The notes under the pieces: model-generated
Told to the model about the DNA's origin: nothing
Database searches by the model: none
Seen by the model: only the letters and a program-made list of their open reading frames with translations
Made by a program: the position numbers and the translations under genes
Part shown: positions 9,774 through 18,747 of the stretch, in pieces
Numbering within the stretch: the stretch's first letter is position 1
Layout: the number at the start of each line of letters is the position of its first letter
Source: Rhizobium vallis
GTDB lineage: Bacteria > Pseudomonadota > Alphaproteobacteria > Rhizobiales > Rhizobiaceae
NCBI RefSeq assembly: GCF_003985155.1
Contig: NZ_ML133695.1
Coordinates: 124,001 to 188,000, forward strand
Direction of reading: 5' to 3'
Length of the DNA stretch: 64,000 nt

Positions 9774-11296
9774 AGCGTTTTCATATATTCGACGAGGGCG
9801 TCTTTTGCGGCATCCGGCAGCTCCGTGCCGTAGCGATATCCTTCGTGGCCGGCATTGCCGTTGCCGGGCCGTGTCGTGTCGTAGCGAAAGAGATCGCCGC
9901 CGGCCGACTGGTCCGAGCGATAGCCGACCTTGGCGAGATCGAACTCGTCGCTGCCGCGAAACCAGACGGGCGGCCGCTTGGCGCTCGGCTCAAGCAGATC
10001 GCGCAGCGTTGGCACCGAGCCGTTGTGCAGATAGGGTGAGCGCGCCCAGATGCCGTCGAGCGGGTGATTGGCATAGCCGTCGGTCTTATGGAAGCGATTG
10101 AAGCGCCAGGGATAGCCGGCATAGAGCAGGTTCTGCTCGGCGGCGAAATTTTCCGTATAGGAGGTCCAGCGTCCGACATCGGTGCCGATCTCGGCGAGCG
10201 GAACCGTCTTGCCGAGCCGCGTGAAACGCTGCCTGTCGTAGCTGTAGTCGTTTGCATCCTTGAAGCCGTGGCAATCGGCGCAGTAATGCAGGAACAGCGT
10301 CTTACCCTCCCCCGCCTTTGCCTGATCGATCTTGGCGGCAACGGGGAATGGCGGCGAAGGCAGATCCCACATCCAGTTTTCGATGCGCTTGATCGATGCC
10401 CGGTCGACCGTCACGGGCGTGACGCCGGCGCCGAGTGCGGCGCTCAGGTTTCGTTCGGCCACGGAATCATTGTTGCCGTCCCAATGGAGGTTCATGCCTT
10501 CGCGCGGGCGTTGACGCCAGATGGCCGGATAGTCGGAAGAGCCGTTCAGCGCAGCACCCGATATATGGGCCTCGTCCATCGGAAAATTGAACTGCAGCGC
10601 CTTGTAGGGATTGAACGTATCGACGCGGCCCGGACCCCAATCCTCCTGGCGCTTGACGAAATCGAGCTGGGTGCCCAGATCGAGGAAGGCGCTCTTGACC
10701 CTCGGGAAGACCACGTAGCGATAGACCAGCCGCTCGAAGATATTGAGATCGCCGCCGACCTTGGGACTATCGATCGTCGCGATCAGCGCGTCAGCGGTGA
10801 AGCCCGGATCGCGGCCGACATCGATGAAGAAGCGGATGAATTCCTGCAGGCGCAGATTATTGGAGGGCGCGCCGGCAATGAGATGGCGAACCGGATCGCC
10901 GGGAAGATGATATGTGCCGACATGGCAGACGGAACAGTTGAGCCAGACCCGCTCGACGCCTGAGACCACGCGGCGCGACACCCCGATCGGAAGGTCGTCA
11001 TCCGGCTTTTCGTAGAGGAAACCGAAGCGGCCCCAGCCTTCCGGCCCGAGCTTGTCGGCATACATGACCGGCAAGGCCTTGAAGACCCAATAGGGCGGCC
11101 CCGTCGCCGTCTCGCTGCCGATCGAGCCATGCATGAAATGCTCGCTCTGGCCTTTGAAGGCGACGACATACTGGTTGACGAAAACCAGATAATAGACGAC
11201 CGCCAGCAACAGCAGCACGACGATCGCCAGCCACCAGCGGCGGTGACGGGCGACGGCGATCTCGACGGGCGTCTTGCGGTCGTTGTCGCTGCTCAT
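9770..11296 (-). CDS. Diheme cytochrome c, RoxA-like (508 aa)
   Basis: A membrane/signal segment at residues ~19-42 follows a basic N-terminus. Haem c sites are C121-S-V-C-H and C339-A-D-C-H. The motifs HGSIGSETATGPPYW, WGPGRVDTFNP, HWDGNN and SPYLHNGSVPTLRDLL are shared with the 491-residue protein encoded just downstream, so the two are paralogues, probably from an old duplication. The family resemblance is to RoxA-like diheme oxygenases and, more distantly, MauG/CcpA peroxidases. It lies 33 bp after the flavin reductase gene and overlaps the next gene by 4 bp. Possible roles are oxidative cleavage of an unsaturated hydrophobic compound or electron transfer in the periplasm; neither is proven. 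Confidence 0.75.
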   Translation of the reverse strand: MSSDNDRKTPVEIAVARHRRWWLAIVVLLLLAVVYYLVFVNQYVVAFKGQSEHFMHGSIGSETATGPPYWVFKALPVMYADKLGPEGWGRFGFLYEKPDDDLPIGVSRRVVSGVERVWLNCSVCHVGTYHLPGDPVRHLIAGAPSNNLRLQEFIRFFIDVGRDPGFTADALIATIDSPKVGGDLNIFERLVYRYVVFPRVKSAFLDLGTQLDFVKRQEDWGPGRVDTFNPYKALQFNFPMDEAHISGAALNGSSDYPAIWRQRPREGMNLHWDGNNDSVAERNLSAALGAGVTPVTVDRASIKRIENWMWDLPSPPFPVAAKIDQAKAGEGKTLFLHYCADCHGFKDANDYSYDRQRFTRLGKTVPLAEIGTDVGRWTSYTENFAAEQNLLYAGYPWRFNRFHKTDGYANHPLDGIWARSPYLHNGSVPTLRDLLEPSAKRPPVWFRGSDEFDLAKVGYRSDQSAGGDLFRYDTTRPGNGNAGHEGYRYGTELPDAAKDALVEYMKTL

Positions 11297-11329
11297 GGAT
11301 CCCCTCCGGATGCGCGTGCGATGCGGGCC

Positions 11330-12715
11330 TCAATGGAAGGTCGGCGGCTCGAAAACCGACATGACCTGCTTGATCATCTCTCTGTAGCGATCCTCGAAAG
11401 TCGCCCCGTCGAACCGGCTGAGGTCATAACAGCCGAGCGGGTTTTCGAGATCGTTGAGCAGACACTTGTTGCAGTAAGTGCATTCCTTCTCCGGACCATT
11501 CGCCTCGGCAAGGATGTGCGGCAGATTGTTGTTGGCGATCAGCGGGCGGGCCATGGTGACGCCGTCGCAGGCCTTCGAACGGATAGCCTCGGCGATCCTG
11601 TCGGCATGCTGGAAGCCGCCAGTACAGAGTACCTTGATATCGGGATCGATCTTGCCGATCGCCTCGGAAACGGCGCGCGCATAATCAAGATTGATGCCCT
11701 CGATGACCTTGCCCCGGCGCCAGCGCCAGAGCGCCTGGAAGGCGCGCCCCAACACCGGATTGGAGAAAATCGCATAGTTCATCGGCGCCCGTGTGCCCTG
11801 CGAGAGCATGCCGTCATACCAGCGGTGGAGATCTTCCAGCGGCAGGTCGCCGGCGGGATTGCGCGGATGCGGAAAGGTCGAGCCGCTCGAAACATGGAAG
11901 GAGTCGACGCCCTTGCCGCCGTCGAGCAGCATCGTGCAGATCTTGACGGTCTCGTCGAGCGTATTGCCCTTTTTGATCCAGGGATAGAGCCAATCATTGT
12001 GGTCGACGCCGTTGATCTTCATCTGCAGATGAAAGTCCTGGCCGACCTCGCGGCGGATCGCCCTGACGATCTCGAGCACGAAACGCGCCCTGCCCTCCCA
12101 GCTGCCGCCATATTCGTCCGTCCGGTCGTTGATGCCGGAGCTGAGGAACTGCGTCAGCAGATAGCCGTTGGCGCCGTGCAGCTCGACGCCGTCGAGCCCC
12201 GCTTCCCGGGCGCGCCGCGCCCCTTGCGCAAACTGCTCCACGACTTCGGCGATCTCCGGTTTCGTCATCGCCTGGGCGAGCAGCCCATGGAAATAATCGC
12301 TTTTGTTGGTCGAGCTCAGCCCCTTGTTGAACAGGTTCTCGACGCCGCCCATGTCCTGCTGGCGGCCGGAATGGCTGAGCTGCATGATGAACCGACAGTC
12401 ATGGCCGTGGACGCGCCGACCGACCTCCCGCCAGAAGGGGATCTTGTCGTCGGCGTCGATCATCGCGTAACGCACGAGGATGCGGCCGCGCACCGAGACC
12501 GGGGTGAAGGAGGAGATGATGCAGCCGATCCCGCCGCGCGCGAATTTCTCCTCCCAGTTCAGCCGGGCATTCCCGCCGTGCCCGTTATAGTCGTCGAACT
12601 GGCCTGATATATTCGATCGGAAGAGCCGGTTCTTGACCGTCAGCGAGCGAAATTTCAGCTCGTTAAAGATAAGCGCCGCGTTGTCGGCATGGGTGAACTG
12701 GCTATCTGGATGCAT
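11330..12715 (-). CDS. Old Yellow Enzyme-family NADH:flavin oxidoreductase with Fe-S-type cysteine motif
   Basis: This is the first gene of the leftward operon. The 461-residue product has the FMN-binding TIM barrel of the OYE/2,4-dienoyl-CoA reductase group: NRLFRSNIS near the N-terminus, QLSHSGRQ, the GVELHGANGYLLTQFLS block, and a C-terminal GGFQHADR segment. C412, C415, C418 and C429 form a CX2CX2CX10C cluster like the 4Fe-4S site of dienoyl-CoA reductases. The protein ends about 30 residues later, so it lacks the C-terminal FAD/NAD(P)H domain that normally follows. Such enzymes reduce activated C=C bonds. The missing domain implies that another protein supplies electrons, or that the cluster is structural. 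Confidence 0.85.
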   Translation of the reverse strand: MHPDSQFTHADNAALIFNELKFRSLTVKNRLFRSNISGQFDDYNGHGGNARLNWEEKFARGGIGCIISSFTPVSVRGRILVRYAMIDADDKIPFWREVGRRVHGHDCRFIMQLSHSGRQQDMGGVENLFNKGLSSTNKSDYFHGLLAQAMTKPEIAEVVEQFAQGARRAREAGLDGVELHGANGYLLTQFLSSGINDRTDEYGGSWEGRARFVLEIVRAIRREVGQDFHLQMKINGVDHNDWLYPWIKKGNTLDETVKICTMLLDGGKGVDSFHVSSGSTFPHPRNPAGDLPLEDLHRWYDGMLSQGTRAPMNYAIFSNPVLGRAFQALWRWRRGKVIEGINLDYARAVSEAIGKIDPDIKVLCTGGFQHADRIAEAIRSKACDGVTMARPLIANNNLPHILAEANGPEKECTYCNKCLLNDLENPLGCYDLSRFDGATFEDRYREMIKQVMSVFEPPTFH

Positions 12716-13252
12716 GCTGGCCTATCCGAATAACGTGCCGAAGCAACGAGGGAGAATAAAAAGCCGAAATGCAATGCGAGAGCTATAACTTCAGAGTGTG
12801 GTCGACGGTAATGCAATCTTATGTGGTTTGCAAACGGATTTCAGCGCGCTTGCCCAGCTAAAAATGTGTGCAAATACAGTCATGAATAACAACGTGTGAA
12901 GCACCTGCATGCGTCCCACCGGTTATTCCCGGACAACCGGTCTGCCATGCTTTATTTCGAGCACGTGGACAAACAACGCCGCTCATTGATCTCGGCACTG
13001 ATGTTCGTTTCAGCACCTTGAGATCAGTATTTCCCAGACGAAAAGACCACGCGTCGTTCGTCTGCGCTCCGCCTATGTAATGACCCCGCAAAAGCAATAG
13101 CAAAGCGGAGATGGGTCGAAGCCACCTGCCGAGATCGACTGCGCCAGGCGCGTCTATCCCTCGATGGACGCGCCGATCCCCCGGCAGGCCGTCGGCCTGC
13201 CGGTGCTACTGCTATATGCTTCGGACCTGAACGAGTGGCCCTAACCTGCCGC
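12716..13252. other. Intergenic region, no convincing gene
   Basis: About 540 bp separate the start of the cytochrome operon from the end of the GH3 gene. The right part holds two hairpins (described separately). The left part (12716-12850) is comparatively AT-rich and would carry the operon promoter. A leftward 81-codon frame at 12858-13103 has no recognisable features and was not called. Confidence 0.6.
13147..13203 (-). terminator. Tandem hairpins downstream of the GH3 gene
   Basis: Two perfect inverted repeats lie 50-106 bp beyond the GH3 stop: GGCGCGTC/GACGCGCC (13147-13154 with 13167-13174) and CCGGCAGGCC/GGCCTGCCGG (13181-13190 with 13194-13203, 3-nt loop). The second is the stronger. 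No long T-run follows, so termination may be partly Rho-dependent, or the structure may protect the 3' end. Confidence 0.55.
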
Positions 13253-15715
13253 TTAATACGAAGTCGGCAGCAGATAGCTGGAGGGCGACGCTAGGTCGAT
13301 CACGAACCTGATGTCCGCGGCATTCGCCGCCACGACCAGCTGATAGTTCCCCGCTTCGGCCCGGAAGGCACCGGTTTCGATGTCGAAATAGGCGAGGTCG
13401 CGCGGGGTGATCTTCAGCGTGGCCGTGCCTGTTTCACCGGGCTGCAGCGAGAGCTTTGCGAAGGCGCGCAATTCCTTGTCCGGCCGCTCCACCTTGGCCT
13501 TCGGCGAGCTGGTATAGAGCTGGACCAGCTCCGAGCCGGGCCGGTCGCCGATATTGGTGACGTCGACGCTGACGATCACGCCTTCGGAACTCATTTCATT
13601 CGCCGACAACAGCGGTTCGCTCCAGCGGAAACGGGTATAGCCGAGGCCGAAGCCGAAGGGGAAGAGCGGCTCGACAGCGCGTGTATCGTGGTGCCGGTAG
13701 CCGACGAAGACGCCTTCGGCATAGCGCACATGCCCGTCCTGGCCGGGATAGACGGCGGGATCGCCCGTAATGGCGGAATTGTCGGTGAGCGCCTTCGGGA
13801 AGGTCTGCGGCAGGCGGCCGCCGGGTTCGGCATCGCCGAACAACACGTCGGCGACGGCATTGCCTAGTTCCTGGCCGGGATACCACATCTGCAGCACGGC
13901 GCGGACCTTGCCGAGCCAGGGCATCTCGATGGGGCCGCCGGTCTGCAGCACGACGACGGTGTTGGCGTTGACGGCAGCGACCTTCTCGATCAGTTCTTCC
14001 TGCGGGCCCGGCAGCCGCATGTCGGGCAGATCAAGCCCTTCCGTGTCCCACTCGCCGTCACGGCCGACGAAAAGAAGGGCCACGTCGGCATTGCGTGATG
14101 TCTCGACGGCGGCCTCGATATCGGCCTCGCCGAGCGGTTTTTCGACGCCGAAACGCACGGCGATGAGGTTGATCCCCTCCTCGCTCGCCGTGGACGGCTC
14201 ATACTCGACAGTGATCTCATAGGCTTTGCCCGCTTCGAGCGTCACCGTGCCGCGCTGTTCGTCATTGGCGGTGCCGAAATAATTCTCGCCGCGCGTCCAG
14301 CCCTCGCGGCCGTCGACCGTCAGCTCGCCGTCGACGAAGAGCCGCGCCAGGCCGGCATTGGTCATGCCGAAGACGTGCTCACCGCCCTCTTCCGGCACAA
14401 ACTGCATCGTCATCCGCGCCGAGAAATCGGCGGGGTCGAGTTCGCCCGACGGCAGCTCGAACCAGAAGAACTCGCCCTTGTCCACGATCTCGGCATGGAG
14501 GGGATCGCCCTTGCAGCCGCGCCCTTTAAAATATTCGACCGCGATCTTGCCCTTGAAGACGTCGATCAGTCGGTTGTGGCGACAGCCCACGACGTGGCTG
14601 ATGCTGTTGGCGTTGGAAAGGGCGGCGCGAATGCCTTCGAGCGGGCTCACCGTGTAGTGCGCCGCAATCTGCGCGCTGCCGCCGCCCATGACGCGGGCGC
14701 TCGCGGCATTCGGCCCGATGACGGCGATGCGGTCGAGCGAGGTCTTGGCAAGCGGCAGGATGCTGTCATTCTTGAGGAGAACCGCGCCTTCCGCGCCGAG
14801 ACGCCGGATCAGCGCCCGGTCTTCCGGCAGATCGATCGCCCGTTCGGTAAGGTCGGGTCTGCTCTTGAACGCGCCGACCCGCTCGAGCAGCAGCAGCATG
14901 CGCCGCGCCGCCGCCCGCACGGCTGCTGCCTCCACCTTGCCCTCGCGCGCGGCCGCAACCAGCTTCTCGCCGCGGTCGCGCGCCGGGCCTGGCATTTCGA
15001 GATCGAGACCGGCATTGATCGTCTCAGCCGTCGAATGCGAGCCGAACCAGTCGGACATGACGATACCGTCGAAGCCCCATTCCTCGCGCAGCACCTTGGT
15101 CAGCAGCCAATGATGCTCGCTGGTATAGGAGCCGTTGAGGCGGTTGTAGGAAGACATGACGGCCATGACGCCGGCGCGGCGGACGGCCTGTTCGAAGGGC
15201 GGGAGATAGATTTCGCGCAGCGTCCGCTCGTCGATATCCGACGACATGGTCTGCCGCTCGATTTCGGATTCATTGCCGGCAAAATGCTTGATCGTTGCGG
15301 CGATCCCCTCGCCCTGCACGCCCTCGATATAAGCGACGGCGAGTTCTGCGGTCAGCATCGGATCTTCGGAATAACATTCGAAATTGCGCCCGTTGAGGCC
15401 GGAGCGATGAATATTCACCGTCGGCGCGAGCAACACGGCCGCACCCTTGCTCTTGGCCTGGCGCGCAAGCGCTACGCCCATCTGCTTGACGAGGCTGGGG
15501 TTCCAGCTGGCGCCGAGCGCGATGGCGACGGGAAAACAGGTCGCCTTGACGCCGGCGACCAGCGAACCCGCGCCGCGGGCGCCGTTCGGCCCGTCCGTCA
15601 CCTTGATCTTCGGCACGCCAAGACGCTCGACGGGAACGGTCGTCCAGAAATCGGCTCCTGATAGCAGCGAGACCTGCTCTTCAAGCGTCATCTTGTCGAG
15701 AATGGAATCGATCAT
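13253..15715 (-). CDS. bglX: Glycoside hydrolase family 3 beta-glucosidase with PA14-like insert
   Basis: The 820-residue product begins at the ATG at 15715, preceded by a GGGAGG ribosome site. The N-terminal GH3 barrel has KVTDGPNGARG, the KHFAGNESEIERQ block and the nucleophile D222 in GIVMSDWFGSHST. The second GH3 domain carries the ...GRDGEWDTEGLDLPDM acid/base region. A PA14-like carbohydrate-binding insert is inferred at about 395-525, and a fibronectin-III-like domain closes the protein. GH3 enzymes release terminal beta-linked glucose or related sugars. No signal peptide is visible, so imported oligosaccharides are the likely substrate. A TetR gene is divergent with a palindrome between them. 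The gene symbol is a family-level label; the exact glycosidic linkage cannot be read from sequence. Confidence 0.88.
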   Translation of the reverse strand: MIDSILDKMTLEEQVSLLSGADFWTTVPVERLGVPKIKVTDGPNGARGAGSLVAGVKATCFPVAIALGASWNPSLVKQMGVALARQAKSKGAAVLLAPTVNIHRSGLNGRNFECYSEDPMLTAELAVAYIEGVQGEGIAATIKHFAGNESEIERQTMSSDIDERTLREIYLPPFEQAVRRAGVMAVMSSYNRLNGSYTSEHHWLLTKVLREEWGFDGIVMSDWFGSHSTAETINAGLDLEMPGPARDRGEKLVAAAREGKVEAAAVRAAARRMLLLLERVGAFKSRPDLTERAIDLPEDRALIRRLGAEGAVLLKNDSILPLAKTSLDRIAVIGPNAASARVMGGGSAQIAAHYTVSPLEGIRAALSNANSISHVVGCRHNRLIDVFKGKIAVEYFKGRGCKGDPLHAEIVDKGEFFWFELPSGELDPADFSARMTMQFVPEEGGEHVFGMTNAGLARLFVDGELTVDGREGWTRGENYFGTANDEQRGTVTLEAGKAYEITVEYEPSTASEEGINLIAVRFGVEKPLGEADIEAAVETSRNADVALLFVGRDGEWDTEGLDLPDMRLPGPQEELIEKVAAVNANTVVVLQTGGPIEMPWLGKVRAVLQMWYPGQELGNAVADVLFGDAEPGGRLPQTFPKALTDNSAITGDPAVYPGQDGHVRYAEGVFVGYRHHDTRAVEPLFPFGFGLGYTRFRWSEPLLSANEMSSEGVIVSVDVTNIGDRPGSELVQLYTSSPKAKVERPDKELRAFAKLSLQPGETGTATLKITPRDLAYFDIETGAFRAEAGNYQLVVAANAADIRFVIDLASPSSYLLPTSY

Positions 15716-15795
15716 GCAAACCTCCCGTTGAAAGACATTGCGAGCGCAGCAAGCCATCCGTCGGGCTTGGGGTCGCCTTCAGCAGTTCTTAAACC

Positions 15796-15811
15796 TACCG
15801 ATTACTCGGTA
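15796..15811. promoter_or_regulatory. Predicted TetR operator between the GH3 and regulator genes
   Basis: A perfect TACCGA-N4-TCGGTA inverted repeat lies 80 bp upstream of the GH3 start and about 100 bp upstream of the TetR start. Its 16-bp size and position are as expected for a TetR-family dimer controlling both divergent genes. Confidence 0.6.
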
Positions 15812-15912
15812 TTTTTAAGATGTCAACCAGCCCCAGCGTGTTGTATCAATGGACAAAGGGGAAATCGGCCGGAGGCTTGCCGATCGCCGCTGGAAAGGGC
15901 AGACGGGAAACC

Positions 15913-16551
15913 ATGGTGGAGTTTTCAAAAGCAGAGACCGGACAGGCGGAAACGCGACGGCGCCGATCCCGCAAGGGGGAAGAGCGCCGGGCGGAGATCC
16001 TGGCAGCCGCTATGCGGCGCTTTGCCGAAGACGGCTACCAGAATGCCGCGATCGGCGACATCGCCCGCGATGTCGGCCTGTCGCTGCCCGGTCTGCTGCA
16101 TCATTTCCCCACAAAGGTCGATCTGCTGCTTGCAATTCTGGCCAAGCGCGATCTCGAAAGCGCCGATTTCATCGGGCACTATCGTTCAGATCTCAGCGGC
16201 CTGCTCAAGGGCATGGTCGAGGTCTTCCGCCGCAATACCGGAATGATCGAGGTCGTCAGGGCCTTCGCCATCCTGAATGCCGAGAGCCTGATGAAGGATC
16301 ATCCCGCCAAGACATGGTTTCTGGGTCGCGCCACCGAGATGCAGAACGGCATCGCCGCGACCTTCGAGCGGGCCATCGCCGACGGCTCGATCGATGATAA
16401 GACCGACAGCCGCGCGATGGCGGCGGAGCTGATCGCTGTGATGGACGGCCTGCAGATGCTCTGGCTGCGCGATCCCGACCGCTTCGACATGGTCGGCGGC
16501 CTGGAAGCCTATGTCGACCGCCTGCTGACGAGCCTCGGTTTGCAACAGTGA
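15913..16551 (+). CDS. TetR/AcrR-family transcriptional regulator
   Basis: The 212-residue product has an N-terminal helix-turn-helix typical of TetR proteins: RRAEILAAAMRRFAEDGY, then IGDIARDVGLSLPGLLHHFPTKVDLL. The remainder is the variable ligand-binding helical domain. The ATG at 15913 was preferred over an upstream frame extension (to 15820) because the extension covers the predicted operator region and reads as low-complexity. Divergence from the GH3 beta-glucosidase gene suggests it represses that gene until a sugar-derived ligand appears (inference). Confidence 0.85.
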   Translation: MVEFSKAETGQAETRRRRSRKGEERRAEILAAAMRRFAEDGYQNAAIGDIARDVGLSLPGLLHHFPTKVDLLLAILAKRDLESADFIGHYRSDLSGLLKGMVEVFRRNTGMIEVVRAFAILNAESLMKDHPAKTWFLGRATEMQNGIAATFERAIADGSIDDKTDSRAMAAELIAVMDGLQMLWLRDPDRFDMVGGLEAYVDRLLTSLGLQQ

Positions 16552-16775
16552 CCGCTGACGGGGCATGACGCCTAACTTCCGTCGAAGCGGCTAAGCGGCT
16601 CATTCTCGCAGAGGCACTGTTTCCGGTGGAAGATAAAGTCACCCTTCGTAAGGCAGTGGACCGCGCAGCGAGTGGTATGGTCGGCGGTCCTGCCAAGGGG
16701 TAACGAGGAATCGACTGGTATCGATCGTCAAAAATTCTGATATGATGGGTGTTACTAAGAACAACAGGTCTCTAC

Positions 16776-16964
16776 ATGCTTCTGGAACTGCTAGAAAAAC
16801 ACTGGATCAGAGTGGAGCGCATAGGTCTCGACGCCGAGAAGCGTGGCGAGGCTATAGGCGTGGAACCGTCTTGGGAAGACGGCGAGATGATCAAGCGTTC
16901 GAAAGCAGCAGCTAAGGCTCTGGACAAGGCACGTCAGCCGCGCAAAACGAAGGCCAAAGGCTAA
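16776..16964 (+). CDS. Small charged protein upstream of zeta toxin, putative antitoxin
   Basis: A 62-residue product (ATG at 16776; a GTG at 16749 in the same frame would add nine residues) rich in Lys, Arg and Glu, with a C-terminal tail KALDKARQPRKTKAKG. It ends 6 bp before the zeta-type toxin gene, the spacing expected for an antitoxin-toxin pair. No epsilon-antitoxin similarity is apparent, so the role rests on position and size. Confidence 0.55.
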   Translation: MLLELLEKHWIRVERIGLDAEKRGEAIGVEPSWEDGEMIKRSKAAAKALDKARQPRKTKAKG

Positions 16965-16970
16965 TTTTTA

Positions 16971-17558
16971 ATGGCTAAGCCGTTTTGCACGTTCTTCGCG
17001 GGACCTAATGGTTCCGGCAAATCCTCGATCTATGAGAAGCTTCAACCTCCGGGCGAATTCGTCAACGCCGATGAGATCGCGAAGACGCTGCCCAAGGAAC
17101 TTGAAGGTAGTGCTAGACAGGTAAAGGCCGGTAGGCTTGCCATCACTCGCATCAACCAACTGATTGCAGCTCAAGAGGACTTCGTGTTTGAAACGACCCT
17201 CAGCAGTCAGCATTCGATAGGCGTCATGGAGAGGGCGAAAGCGGCCGGTTTTCATGTCAGCCTCCTATTTGTGGCTCTCGATAAGGCCGAACGAAATGTG
17301 GAACGGGTGCAGTTCCGAGTAGCCGACGGCGGGCATGACATCCCGGCGAAAACCATCATCCGACGTTATGAGGCTTCCTTCTCGAACTTGGTTAAGGCGC
17401 TTCAAATAGTCGATGAAGGAGTGCTAATGGACAACTCCCGGAGGACACCTCACATCGTCGTCGCGATAAAAAATGGCAAGATCGTCGCAAGATCCTACAG
17501 AACAGCGCATCTGAACCGGAGGCTGATGGAGATCGCTGAAAAGGCATTAGTGCGGTAG
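16971..17558 (+). CDS. Zeta-toxin-family P-loop kinase
   Basis: The 195-residue product opens with a Walker A motif (FFAGPNGSGKSS, residues ~8-19), then NADEIAKTL, the FVFETTLSS segment and a central ...VERVQFRVADGGHDIP motif. These are the landmarks of the zeta toxin/UNG-like P-loop family. Zeta toxins phosphorylate UDP-N-acetylglucosamine (or other small molecules) and block wall synthesis. The length is shorter than streptococcal zeta (~287 residues) and matches the compact proteobacterial group. The preceding small gene is the likely antitoxin. AT content is somewhat higher than in the neighbours, suggesting a transferred module. Confidence 0.82.
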   Translation: MAKPFCTFFAGPNGSGKSSIYEKLQPPGEFVNADEIAKTLPKELEGSARQVKAGRLAITRINQLIAAQEDFVFETTLSSQHSIGVMERAKAAGFHVSLLFVALDKAERNVERVQFRVADGGHDIPAKTIIRRYEASFSNLVKALQIVDEGVLMDNSRRTPHIVVAIKNGKIVARSYRTAHLNRRLMEIAEKALVR

Positions 17559-17571
17559 CTGACTTTGACGC

Positions 17572-18663
17572 TCAGCCACAGTTCCCGCTTGATCCTGGAT
17601 TGTGACCGGTACTTGCTCCTTCATCGAGCGCAATTGGCTGATCCGGACGTGCCGTTGCGGCCGATAAGGATGAAGTTTGCGGGATGCGCTGATCTGTCGT
17701 GGTCAGCCAGCGGTCTGCCGAAAAATACGCCCTTGTCCTTGCTTGTGAATCTGACGTGGCCTTAAGGCCAAGAGAAAAATTGAAGCTATTTTCACTGCCG
17801 GCTTCGCGCGTGAAACTGAGATAGGAGCCAAAACGTTCGTATTCGACATCGCGAAGGCTTTGGATCGACGCAAGCGCATCTTCAAAATCACGCCAGCAGG
17901 CCTGCTTCACAATGATCTCGAAAATGCGCAGGACAGGCGGGGCGAGATGCCCCTGGTCATCCACCTTGGGCCCGACGATCTTGGCGCGGATCTCGACAAT
18001 ATCACCCATTTCATTTCCACGAACCCTGAGGAAGGTCGAACTGAGCGGTCGCACCTCGTCCCGTTCGTGGATGCGCTGAAAATAACATTCATAATCGCGA
18101 TTGCGCATCGAGGCGGCTTTCCATTCGCTCACCTCAATGCCGGCCTCTCGAAGAGCGCCACAAATATTGGTGCCCGAGACCCGCCACGCCCGCAGAAACT
18201 CACTTGCCAATTCGAGCTTTGGGAGTTCAATCAAATGCGGCGATATAGATTGCGGCGGAAGAGGAGATGGAGCTGCCGTATAGGGTGGGACGGCGATGTT
18301 TGATGATCGGGCAGCCTTATCGAGCGGTCCAATCGGGGCTCCGGCGTGGCGGATTTCAAGATAAACGGCGATGCCTGCAAGAAGCATAACGGGCATCAAA
18401 AACGCTGACCAGACGAGCCAGCGACGGCGGCTCCGCAATGAGAGCTTCCACTGCCGGGGTGGGCTGTCACGAGGAGGACCGACTGCTGATAACCCTTTAT
18501 CCACGGCGTCACCCCGCAAACCTGCGACCGGCGGCGTTGGTCGGCGCACGGCCAACCAGCCTCCAGCGGCGCGTCCTTCTCCGGCGAGCAACGATGTGAA
18601 AGCAGGTACAGTCGACTCACCTTCGACGTCAGCGATTCTGATGTCGAGTGTATGAAGCGTCAA
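17572..18663 (-). CDS. Single-span membrane protein of unknown function
   Basis: A 363-codon frame opening with TTG; the true start is uncertain because no ATG with a ribosome site was found upstream of the membrane segment (~residues 84-104, following the basic stretch LRSRRRWLVW). A proline-rich linker (residues ~125-145) leads to an extracytoplasmic domain of ~200 residues with four cysteines (NICGALREAG, DYECYFQRI, VKQACWRDF and the final NCG). It converges on the zeta toxin gene. The domain looks like uncharacterised rhizobial proteins; no function is proposed. Confidence 0.55.
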   Translation of the reverse strand: MTLHTLDIRIADVEGESTVPAFTSLLAGEGRAAGGWLAVRRPTPPVAGLRGDAVDKGLSAVGPPRDSPPRQWKLSLRSRRRWLVWSAFLMPVMLLAGIAVYLEIRHAGAPIGPLDKAARSSNIAVPPYTAAPSPLPPQSISPHLIELPKLELASEFLRAWRVSGTNICGALREAGIEVSEWKAASMRNRDYECYFQRIHERDEVRPLSSTFLRVRGNEMGDIVEIRAKIVGPKVDDQGHLAPPVLRIFEIIVKQACWRDFEDALASIQSLRDVEYERFGSYLSFTREAGSENSFNFSLGLKATSDSQARTRAYFSADRWLTTTDQRIPQTSSLSAATARPDQPIALDEGASTGHNPGSSGNCG

Positions 18664-18747
18664 GCAGGAGCCTCAGGGCGGCTCACCCGAAGCGCGTCGC
18701 GATCCTTCAGACCTGTCGCGCTGATCCGTCGTCGCGGCCGCTTCCGT

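Noticed and set aside
12858..13103. Leftward 81-codon frame in the gap before the GH3 gene
   Set aside because: No ribosome site, domain or signal sequence, and no evidence beyond an open frame.
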